This document shows positions 36,901-48,900 of a DNA stretch of 64,000 nucleotides, one piece after another. The stretch comes from Myrica gale. Taxonomy: Eukaryota > Streptophyta > Magnoliopsida > Fagales > Myricaceae. The translations under genes and the position numbers were made by a program. The number at the start of each line of letters is the position of its first letter. Position 1 is the stretch's first letter. The DNA is taken from NCBI GenBank assembly GCA_963930655.1, contig OZ005608.1, positions 14,694,001 to 14,758,000 of the forward strand, given 5' to 3'. The notes under the pieces are model-generated. The model did no database searches. It saw only the letters and a program-made list of their open reading frames with translations, and was not told where the DNA came from.

Positions 36901-39900
36901 CCAAATTCTGGCCAATATTAAAATCGGATTTTGTATATATTATTTTAAAAAATCTAATCTTAAGGAACCCCAACCGTCAGTACACCATGTAGCTTCAAAA
37001 ACACTCCTAAATACCAAGATATCCACTCGTGTTACTGTTCATAACCAAGAGCTGTAAATTAATATGCTAGTTTTTTTTTTTTTCATTTTTTTTCATAAGA
37101 AATTCATCTTCTTACCCTATTTGGAACTGTTAACTCCTAACAATTTCCAGCCTTTTTCTACCGAAATCTAATGCTAAACCTAAAACAAGTTTCAGTCTAG
37201 AAACTCCTACCTCAATGTTGGCATCACAGTCTTTGGTCTACATCACATGGTTTACTCAATTCAAGGCTCCTTAATGGTTTTTGCATGCAACTACTTGTAT
37301 AGCAATAAATTTCTACATGACTTGCCTGCATTTCTGTACGAGTATTAGTTGAAGTTATGGTAGCTAGTAAATTTTTCGCTGGTGAAATTTAGTGATCTAG
37401 TATCCTTTGGAGACACATGCACACATGTGGGTGTATTGTCACTATGGGTCTAGTAGACATGTTACAAATTTGGAGATGCAGAAAATTAGGCTGAGAGTCA
37501 ACTTGATCAGATGATCTAGACCATACAACTGGCATGTTTAAGAATGGCTGTTGAGAAACAAAATTGAAATTCTTCATAAGGGATCTAAGTCACTTCTTGG
37601 AAAAAAGATAATTGGTGTGGAACCTGTTCATCTGTTTCTCTGTTTCTCTGTTTCTTTTGCGCTTCAGTCCATTGGCCACTTAGATTATGATGACACTATG
37701 GATCATATTAATGATTCTCTGGTATGTCATATGATATCATTGAAGTCAAGTGTTATTATCCTTAAGTGCTGCTCAAATTTTATTGCTGGCCCAATATAAG
37801 TTAAAGAATACAGGCATTGTATATTGAATTCAAACAACCTCAAATTTTCCCAATGTTATCCAATTATTACTATCCAGGTCCACATTTTGAAGGATCATGT
37901 AACAAGTTACTTGGCTTTCCTTTAGAAAGAGAAATATTTTTCTCTAATGAATCCTTGAAATGATTCGCATTTTGGTTAAGAATAGAAAATCTAGGTGAAG
38001 CAAGATGCGTTAACAACTTCTGATCAGTATCAAGCATGAGATTCAGCCATCTCTCCGTCCAGGTTTCAATCCAAACAGTGAGCTTGTCACGCCCCGAACG
38101 CAGTCCCGCAGGGACCGTGACAGCCGCGAGCAATCCCGAGGGAAAGCTCCAGCGAACTTAATCATACTTAACAGCGGAAAAGAATCGATCGAGAGAGAGA
38201 CCACCAAATTCGATAATAACTTAACTTCATAAGAGTCCTCAAGTAAGCATAGTATCTTAGATTACAATACATGAACAACACATTTATATAGGTGACTGAT
38301 CACATCGATCAAGTCACAACAACAAAACACATAAACGTCTTCTCTAGGTCAGATAGTCCTCCTGACTTCCTTCACCTGAGGCATCTAGAATGATACAGTT
38401 TTGAAAACGTGAGTAAAAAAGACTCAGTAAGGGAAAACTTAAATTTAAAAGCATGAACTTATAACTTGAATATGAATATCATGGGAAGTCGTAAATCATG
38501 ATGCACATGCATGTTTCATGGTTATGCACATGCTCTTGATCTTAAGACATGTTCTTGAAATTGACACAAGGTCCTTGGAAATGTTTACTTCTTGACTTGT
38601 GGGCTACTTACGCTCCATTGGAGTCAAGGTTGTGCGTTCCCATCGGAACCGTCTCCTTTACCCTTGGGGACATTTCATTTGGTCGAACTAGCCCTTGAAG
38701 TGGCCCCAGGCCTGATGGCTAGACACGACCCTTGGAGGTCCACACCTTCTCACATTTGTCCTTCAGTGTGGTTGCACTTACCTCTTAGGATTCACCTAAC
38801 CTTCTCGCATTCGTCCTTTGGTATGGGAGTCCATCTTGATGGTACGGTACCGACCAGAGCCCTTAACTTGACTTGACTTGACTTAACATAAAACTTCTCA
38901 TATGTCATTGCATAAAAATCTCTTTAGAAAATCATGCAATGCTCGTGCTATGACATGCTTGCTTATGATGCCATGCTTGCTCATATAAAACAATGCAGTG
39001 TATCATTCCAGTTTTACAAAAATGTAAGTCCACTTACACACTTATAATCCACTTACCTTGCTTCTCTTGATAATGAGACGGTGCTTCGCCTACAAGCGAT
39101 TCAATTACATCTTAGATGCTTAAGAATTAATCACATATACATACAAAAGAAGTACTTGTAATTATCTTGGTTTTCCAAAAGTACATATCTTGAAAGTACT
39201 ATTTTGTTTACAAAAGATTGCTTAACTAGTTTTCTTTGTAAAACACTGAAGAAAAACATTCAAACGTATGCATCAAACATCTCCTATACGATTGTTAAAG
39301 AGATCACTATGTAGTACTCACTCAACTAGGTACACTAGTTCTTCTCAAACATCAATGATTTCAAGCCTATTCATGAAATCCTCGCCATCCTAACCTCAAT
39401 GACTTCATAACTAAGTTTATTCAACTATTCTCAATGCTAGAGTTCACAAGACTTCAATTGGAACTCCAAATTCAATCATATATGAAATATTAACAAGGCC
39501 CGCTTGAGCGCCTGTCAAACACCGGTCGAGCGCCAACTCACGGTCCAACTTCCATCAACCCTCGCTCGAGCGGCGGTCGAGCGCCAACTCTCTGTATGCA
39601 AATCCAAGGGCCGCTCGAGCACCTGTCGAGCGTTGGTCAAACGGCAAGACACTGTCCATCACATTTCCTTAAGGCCGCTCGAGCGCCTGTCGCACGCTAG
39701 TTGAGCGCGATGCTACCTAAAAACAGGGTGCTAAAAATCTACCTATTCCAACAACCTAATCATGATCCCTAGCTTGATTCTTCTTACCATACACCATTCC
39801 ACACACTCTATTACTTGCCTAAACAATCTCCATCTTCCATCCAACCAGTGGCACTTCTCTTAACATAAGATGTTTAGGGTTACACTACACAACCGAAATT

Positions 39901-42900
39901 TCTTTTAACAACTTCACCTATTCGGCCATAACCAATATATCTATATATACATGCACAATCTCACTTATTAATCTTGTTCTACTTAGGGTTCCTGACTCCA
40001 AACCATTCTATCATTAACTAGATTTCCATTTCCAAGCCATTTGGCCAACAACACTCACATGCATGATAATACCTCAAGCCAAAATGTATTCAACCTCCAA
40101 TTTATCCCTTTCTCCAACAACCAAATCACAACATAAATTCCAGCAGACCCAACCTATTCAGATCTAACATATATTCAAAATAACAGCAAGAGATATTGGC
40201 CAAATCAAAGAGAATCAGAACATGCATGGTTCGGCCATCAACAGATTCAGCTACTAACCAATTCGGCCTTACCTTGGTGTTGAACACAAACTGATTAGGG
40301 AAGAGAGCACCTAACATAAAAGTGTTTAGGGTCAGAATCTATGGAGAAAAGAATTAAAAACAGCACATGCAAGGACCAAAGCTTATACCTCTAACTCCAA
40401 CTATGGCACTCGGCTATCACCAGAAAATTCTACTCCTTAAGCTTTCGGTTTCTCTCACTTGGATGGTTTCAAGGACTGAGATAAGGGTTTATAGGTGCTG
40501 GTGAAGGCTTGTGGTGAGGGAAAGGAGATGAAACAGTTGCTGGGATAGCTTGAAGAAAAACAAGGGGAAAGCTTGGAGATGAAGTGGTTCGGCCAAGAGA
40601 GAGAGCTATGCTGAAATGGTGTGTGTTTCTGTCAAAAGGAAAATGAGCTGAGCAAGAAGAGATATTCGGCCACAAGGGAAGGAGAGCAAGCTGAAATGGG
40701 GAGAGGTTGTGCGAGTGAAATGCTAAGGAAGTGAATTCAAAGAGGGCTAATACGTAAAAGAGGGAGGGGCAACATAGGTTCCTCCGTCCAAAGCCATTGG
40801 TTGCTATGGGCGGCAGCCTATAACACAATGGCACCTTTACTCTCATTTTTTCCACTTCCTATTTATGTCCCAAGGCCTGCATGTGAACTCCCCAACACCA
40901 AATTTCAAGTTGTTCCTTGCCTTTCACGTAGACCACTCTTGCATTTCACTTTTTCTTTTCATTTCATTTCATGTACCACTTATCACATAGATACATTGGC
41001 TTATCTCTAATATATGTACATTAGCTCATCACCAACAAACATATCAACTTATCTCAAGTATATGCACTCTAACCTATCTCTTTGATAATCACAATAGCTT
41101 ATCTCCCTAATGAACTCACTTGCTTATCACTATGATAAGCACATTAACTTATCTTTTAAATTCTTTATCAAACTATCTTATAAGCCTACGAACTTATCTC
41201 TTAATTTCTCTAATGATAATTAAAACTACCTAATGGTGATTAAGGTTACCTAATCAAAGACACATAATAATCTATAATGCTCAACATAAATTTCATAACT
41301 ATAGATTATTAAGCAATGATTTATACTTAGAGAATTTCGGCAATGAGGAATAAAATTCTCTTCATATATTTAACTTCATGAATTGAGTATAATAATAAGC
41401 AATGGAAAATAAATTCATTAAAGAAATCTACCTTGAAAAATTCGGCTCTTAGGAAAAATAATAATAATAGACTTGCACTAATACTTTCACAACAATGGTG
41501 AAATTCTTTAAAGGAAATTAAAATGAAATACCATAAACATCAAAGTTAAGTCATACATTGGCCAAAAAACAAGGCCCCTTGAGTTAAATCAAAACGAATA
41601 CATAGGAAAATAGCAAAAGCGAAGTTCGGGGTCTCACAGAACTTGTCTATGGTAAAATCCCAATGATGATGATCTATGCGCTTCTTTTGACAACACTTCT
41701 AGGTTACTCTGCCTTGTAAATAGGGTTCTCCATTTCTATTTCATTGTAAGGTTGTCCTGTTCTAATGCAAATAGACATTAAAAAAGTAATCTTAACAAAT
41801 GATTGTCCTCTTTTTAGGCAAAATTGAGTAATCTGGAAATGGGACAACGTTGATCTTTATCTGAAAGTGGGGAATTTTAATATTCCCTCTATCTATTATG
41901 GGGTTTTATCTGTCTGCATGTGCATTATATTGCAATATTGCAGATTTACGTTTTGCTGACTTTCTGTTGCCCGCTTATGGTGCATTTGTTAAGATTTGTG
42001 GTGTGACTGTCGGGGAACTTCATTGGTGTTGTAAACTGTGAAATATGGAAGCATCTGATCATGTGTGGTTATGCAGCTAATGCAAGATATTCGCTCTGGG
42101 GAGGAAGAGAATGATTTTAATGGCACTCCAAACATCCCTGTCTATGTAAGGCTTCCAGTAAGTGCCTGCTGTTTGCTGCTATTCTTGCACTGAAATTAAT
42201 TTTCTGACGAGCTGGCAGATACTTGCTTTTCTTTCGTTCTTTCTTTTTTCTTTTGACTTTGCTTCTGTATTTTTTGACATGCCTACGAGTCCTATTATGT
42301 CCATTGTACATTTAGATTTGTACTTGTCACTATGAATAGTAAAATATTTAGACTTCTGTGGCAGACTGGTGTTATCAACAATTTCTGCCAGTTGATTGAT
42401 CCGGAAGGTGTTAGGCAGGAGCTTTGTCAATTGAAGTCCTTAAATGTAGATGGTGTTGTTGTAGATTGTTGGTGGGGTATTGTTGAATGCTGGTGTCCCC
42501 AGAAATATGTATGGAATGGCTATAGGGAACTTTTTAACCTCATCCGAGAATTCAAGCTGAAGTTGCAGGTAGCTTCTCCGATTTATTTGAGGTATACATA
42601 CTTTTTGTGTGCTTGCTTGAGGTTCAAATGTTTTATTCATCTAAATAAATTTGTGTTTATACGTATAACATTTGACTCCATTTCAAAAATTGGTCCTTGG
42701 GTTTTCAAACTGATCTTAATCAATTCTCGAATTTTGCCTAAAATAAAAAAGGTCTTTCTCTCGTCACTGTTCAAAAAATAACAGAATGTCGCATCATGCT
42801 ACTGAAATCGCACCGTGTGCCCAATTAGACATGCTACATTGGATTAAAAAAGGCAAATCAAATCAGATTAAAACAAAATCCGAAAAAAAGACTTGAAAAA

Positions 42901-45900
42901 CAGATTTAAGAAAATAGCCGGCTCTCCTTGCACAGCCCCCATTTGTGGGGGTGGCTCTCAAGGGGAGGGGGAGATACAGGTTTTTTTTTTTTGTCTTTCA
43001 ACGTCACTAATTTTTGTTTTTCTAAATCTACATGTTTGTGTGTATATGAGGAAGTGTTCTTGCCCATTTTTTATCAGAATGATATGTAGATACAAGGGAT
43101 CAAATAAACTGAGAACATTAGATTGAAATCTTCCTAGTTTCTATGAAATTCTGAGTCTGTCAAATGGCTGAAGTTGCTTTGTATTTGATATATGCACTCA
43201 AGAAGACCTTTTAATCTTGCTCATGTGTTGGGAGATTATATCAACTGATATCCTTGTAACATTTTGACCATCAGATTTTATCTCGAGTAAATAGGAATCT
43301 GTCACAAAGAATCATGTGAATATATAAAAGTAGCCGTCTTACATATAAAACTAGTAACCATTTATCTTTCAAACGAAGGAAATATGTGTCTTTTATATAC
43401 CCTAATTTTTACTAGCATGGTACTTTCTTAGCAAAATGGTTTTGTTTTGATGCAGTTGTGAGCCTCTATAATGATAGAGCTACCTAAAGTCCGAACACTT
43501 CAGAAATCTCTACTAAATGTTTCCCAATGTTGCCTGCCACTTTGGCGAGTCAAATTAGGAACTCATGCTACATATTCTGTGAAACGTTTCCTGTTGTGTC
43601 ATCCATAGAATGTCAGATGTGGATTTTGTCACGGATTCATATTGTTGTTTACGTCATAGATCACATGAAAGCAATGTCAGTCACTGTTTAGGAGAGTTTT
43701 AGTTTGTGAGAATATTTTCCCATCATATTCAACATCAGGCTCTTAGAGACCTATAAAAAGACGATAAAGTATGTGAGCACAAGATGAAACACTTAGAAAG
43801 TGTAATAACTCAGCGGCAAAGAAACTCAAAATGCATCACTACCTAAAATAAAACTTCCATGCCTTAAAATTGTAGTCATGGATCCTCTTCTGATAGGAAT
43901 GTAGGGTTTATTACAGATCCAAAAGAAAAAAGAATGTAGGGTTATTATGGAAAACATTTTTGACTGCCTCTTATACGTAAGGGTTTATAATTGGTGGTTA
44001 ATTCATGTAATATTATTAATATTTCTGGTACTTGTAAGGTAGGTTTTGATATCTCTTTTCAATTCTGAAGGTTGTAATGGCATTTCATAAGGGTTTATAA
44101 TTGGTGGTTAATTCATGTAATATTATTAATATTTCTGATACTTGTAAGGTAGGTTTTGATATCTCTTTTCAATTCTGAAGGTTGTAATGGCATTTCATGA
44201 GTATGGGGGAAATGGCTGTGGCGACACATCGATTAGCCTTCCTCAATGGGTTATGGAAATTGGAAAAGAAAACGAGGATATATTCTTCACAGATCGTGAA
44301 GGAAGGAGGAACACTGAATGTCTATCTTGGGGCATCGATAAAGAAAGAGTTCTAAGAGGAAGAACTGGCATTGAGGTATGACATTTGTACATTGTATTGA
44401 TACTTCCTATATGGTGTTTGTTGCAGAAACTGAAACTGTAAGAAAGTTGTGAACACTGTTTGCTTGTACTTTTATCGAGACTATGTTCCTTGCTCCCTCA
44501 GATGAATATTTGTCTTTGTTTGCTTCTTCTATTTAGTTAATCATACTTTGTGCGTTGCAGTCTTTCATGCATAGCAGCTCAAATATCTGCAGGTATATTT
44601 TGATTTTATGAGATGCTTCCGGATGGAGTTTGATGACTTGTGTGCAGAGGGTCTCATTTCTGCTATAGAAATTGGGCTTGGAGCATCTGGGGAGCTAAAG
44701 TATCCATCGTTTCCAGTGAGGATGGGGTGGAGATATCCGGGTCTCGGTGAGTTTCAGGTATCTATTAAACCTTACTCCCCGAATATACATTTGCACGTGT
44801 AGATATATTTGTACAAATACCTCGTACATTACATATTTATGTAAATATTCTTCTTTAAGCCACAAATGTACCTACTTCAACGATTTCCCCCTCCTCCACA
44901 ACCTCAGGCATCACCGGATCTCCCATCTCAACCACCCCTCCCACAACACCCAAATCTAGAGATGGAGAATATACCTGTACAGATCCCGTCCCGTAAGATC
45001 CCGTTGACCCCTTTCCCGTCGCATCACCGGATCTCCCATCTCAACCACCCCTCCCACAACACCCAAATCTAGAGATGGAGAATATACCTGTACAGATCCC
45101 GTCCCGTAAGATCCCGTTGACCCCTTTCCCGTCGCAGCCATCATCTCCGGCGGCAGTCCCGACGCCGAAACATCCAACCCCCAGCCGTCAGGAGCCCCCA
45201 GGCATTTCGTCGGCGTCGTCTGTCCCACGTCGGCGACAGAAATCACCGATCTACACACCGGAGGCTTCGGGTCGGCTCCAGACTTGCCGGCCGCAACTGG
45301 GCTAGCTGCCGAAGGACTTGGCGCCAGCTTCTGGGTTGAAGGCTCCAGCCCGTCGGACCCATGAAGCTGCCCTTCAACTCGATCCATCTCAAGACACCCC
45401 AGGCCCACACCTGATCCTTCCTTGTTGGACTCTCCCCGAAAATCATAACCAATTTGGGCTTCCTTAACAGCAGCACCGTGGGCCTCCGAGGTTTGTTGTG
45501 CCTCCAGCTTATAGCCACACACCACACACTTGAGAATGTTAAAAGGCCTAGACTTGGGTAAAGTCCCTTTCTGATATTTGACCCGCCCAATAACCCAGTC
45601 CAACTCAGCTTTAATCTTCATTAATTGTTGCCACAGTTCTGTGTCAGTAGCACCCACCGACGCGGACTGCCCTTCCAAAACATCATGGGAAATCACGAGT
45701 TCTTTCTCGAGCAGTGTGTGAGAGACCAAATCAGTCTGTTTTAGCATGCTACATACGTCAACCGGAATACTACGACGCTCCCCCTTCCCCTCCACTGTCT
45801 TCTCCGGCAAGCCATACTTAGCCATATCTGCAAATGATAAACCTTCCCTGACTGGTACACCGCCAGACCCCCTTCTCCTACGTTTGAGCTCGCCTATGGC

Positions 45901-48900
45901 TGAAATAATCTCTTCGCATGTCACAGCAAAAGATTGCCACCCAACTCTGGACTTTCCCTCCGGAACCATCACAGCCCCGCGCCTACGTCTCTCCCCATAT
46001 TCAGCGAGAGCAATATATCTACCGCTCTTATTTGAACGAGACTGGGCTAAAAAAGCACGAGGATACTCATTGAACTTCTCTGAAAAATCATCAGGGACGA
46101 CTGACTTCACCATCTTTTCAAACAAGTTCGCCAGCCAAATCACCCCATATCTACCAAAGTGAATGACACTTTGAGCTTTCCGATTCTGTTCAGTTAACGT
46201 GACTAGCCCAAAGGCACTCACAGAGAACTGAAACGACTTTGCTTCGATCACCACGCTACGATAAAACGCCATATCACTTCTTTCGCGTAACTCACAGGCA
46301 CTCACTCACTCGCAGAACTCTCGCAGAACTCACTCGATGTATCCTTCGTTCAGAGGAGGGGCTGCTCCCTCTTTCCCGTGGAAGGGTGTTTGGCGTTCTT
46401 TGTGCCCTATGAGGGTCTCTTTCTTTGTGTGGGAGGCATCTCTTGGCAGGTGTCTAACTACTGATAACCTTCGTCGAAGAGGCTTCATTATTGCCGACTG
46501 GTGCTTCTTATGGCGATGTAGTGGGGAGTCAGTTAATCATGTTCTGTTGCATTGTCCCTATGCTTGTGGGCTTTGGTCCCATGTGCTTTATATCTTGAAT
46601 TTTCAATGGGTTATGCCAGAGAAGGTGGATGAGCTGCTGAGGTGTTGGAAGAGAAGCCTAAGAAATCCCATAGCCTAGGCTATTTGGAGAATGATCCCAC
46701 ATTGTATCTGGTGGTGTCTTTGGCGTGAGCGTAACAGTAGATGTTTTGAGGATTGTTCCTTGTCCTTGGATAGGTTGCAGGATGTCTTTCTTTCTTTGTT
46801 GTTCTCTTGGGGGAACTCGATGCTTGGTCTCCCCTTTCTTGATTTTGCTGATTTTGCTTCTTTTCTGGCTTGTTTAGAATAGTGTATGCGGTATAGTCTT
46901 TGTACTGTATTCCTTTTCTAATGAGATTGGCTTACTTATCAAAAAAAAAAAAATTCTTTAAGATTCATGTACTGGTTATTCTACTTTGGAATAGTCTTCG
47001 GTTTTCGTAGCTTTTGGAGAAGATTTTGTAACTATAGATATGCACATCTCTGTGTGTGTGTTAATATTCCTTCACTTTTATTTACTGCATCTCCACGGGG
47101 AACCTTTTATACCATAAAATGGATATATCTATATGTAAATGAATATTGAATTTATTCTATTAACTTGCAATATTATGGAAATAAAGAGAAAAACGAAGAA
47201 AGAAAGAAAGAATACACGAGATTATCATAGTTTGACCTTAATTGTATGTATCTTAAACACAAAAGTCTAAAGAGCTATGTTTTACTCGTCCACTTGAATT
47301 CATAATTTTTTTTTGATAAGTAAGCCAATCTTATTAAACACTAAGGAAAACAAGGAACAACGGAGTCACCAGTACAAGAGAATGTACTGAGGAACTAAAA
47401 CACAAAAAAAAAACTCCCGCCCACACGCTAACAAGAAAAACAAAAGCACCCCCAACAAGATCCCGCTCTAAGTCTTCCGAACGATCGAGGGAGCCCCATC
47501 ATAGTTAACTGAAGACTTCAATCCCTGCAACTCTCTGATCATCTTCCCCTTTGATTTTCGAGACTTTTTCGAACAAGGCTGCACCTGATCCCGTTCCAAC
47601 GCTGCAAAGAGATCTCTCAGTTTGTCCTCTTGACCACCACACGACAGCCCAACCATATTACCCATAGAAGAAACCATATCCAAAACCCACGCCGGAGATT
47701 CAGCACGAGACGGGACCGCTAGAACAGGTCTAAGAGAACACTCCCCCTCCTCCTGCCCACCTAAGAGGGGCCCAGAGATAGGCCCAGCAAACCCAGCGAG
47801 CCCATCGTGCCCAGCCCCTCCTTCAATCACAACCAAAGCCCCCGATAAGCCAGCTAAGGTCTCCGGGTCACCAAATTTCAGCCCATCCGAGATAGGCCCA
47901 GCAAACCCAGCGAGCCCAGCCTCTCCATCATACACAACCAAAGCCCCCGACGAGATCTGACCCTCGATCGTGCCATCGGGCGTAAATTCCGGCGTAAACT
48001 CCGGCGTCTGAGAGGCCTTCGGGCAGTCGCCATCGACAACAGACGGCGCCGACGAGAGGGTATCCGCCGCCGACGAGTGGCCTTCCCTGCCTCCGAGCTC
48101 GGTGACCCCCGATAAGCCATCAGCAAGAACGCTAGCATTATCCGGGCCCAAGAGTAGGGCTGCCGGAGAGGTTACCGGCGCCAACAAGACAAGGACACCC
48201 TCAACCGCAGACAACGCCGGCGAGTCATCTGCCGCCGACAACTGGTGGTGGTGAACAAGCGTGCCGTCGAGGCTACCGCCAGGAGAGGGCGACATGACCG
48301 AGTCAGCGACAACGCAAGACTCCCGGGCCGGGTCTACAACAAGCCCAGCACGCCCAACAGTCGGCCCACGCGACGAAGGCCCCCCAGTCGATAGCTCCCC
48401 AACAGTCACATCTCCCCACAGTCCGAGCCAACAGCAGGCCCACTCGAGTCCTCGGGCTTCAGAGAACTGACGCCACCCATAGGCCCACCTCCAACTCCCG
48501 GCCCAACACACTCAGCACAGCCGACCCAGCCTTCCAACAGCCCCTCCGAGCCCTCACCCAAGATAGACCCGATGAGCCTATTCAAATCCTCAAGCAAACC
48601 GTTAAGCTTTAAACGAAAATGCTTTGGGCAGCAAACCTCTGACATTGCAGGAGTAGCCCCCATGTCAGACATAGCTGCCCCCTCGACTGCAGTGTTCTTC
48701 CCTACCAACACCGTCGACTTCCTCTTGCCTCCTGCAAATGGAACGACACTTTGAGCAGGAGAAAGAACCTGCCCATGACCACCCTTTCTCAACCCCATCT
48801 GAACAACTGCTGCGAAAGACAGCTTCTCTCCTACACACGCTGCCATAGCCAACCAACCAGCTCCCTCTCGACCTTCAGGGACCATGACCACCCCTTTCCG

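Larger units (their letters stand above)
44860..46953. mobile_element. Rearranged LINE-1 in beta-amylase intron 6: inverted ORF1 half plus sense 3' end
   Basis: Bases 44860 to about 46330 hold ORF1 on the minus strand. From about 46337 to 46953 the plus strand holds the reverse-transcriptase zinc-binding (zf-RVT) region, the 3' UTR and a poly-A tail. The 9-bp duplication TTCTTTAAG flanks the whole (44851-44859 and 46954-46962), so both halves entered in one event. The ORF1 5' end faces the sense half at the internal junction, as twin priming predicts. Endonuclease and reverse-transcriptase regions are missing. The left end contains two tandem copies of a 113-bp unit (44908-45020 and 45021-45133). 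Confidence 0.88.

Noticed and set aside
38087..41638. Possibility that the LTR lies in a coding exon of the beta-amylase gene
   Set aside because: Exons 2 (ending 34992) and 3 (starting 42077) join in frame with good splice sites, so the LTR is intronic.
44866..45305. Plus-strand Pro/Ser-rich open frames
   Set aside because: They are antisense to the LINE ORF1 on the minus strand, and their repeats come from the 113-bp duplication.
47878..48138. Arg-rich minus-strand frame inside the ORF1-only LINE
   Set aside because: It is an alternative frame of the Ala/Gly/Ser-rich ORF1 region, without its own start context or homology.
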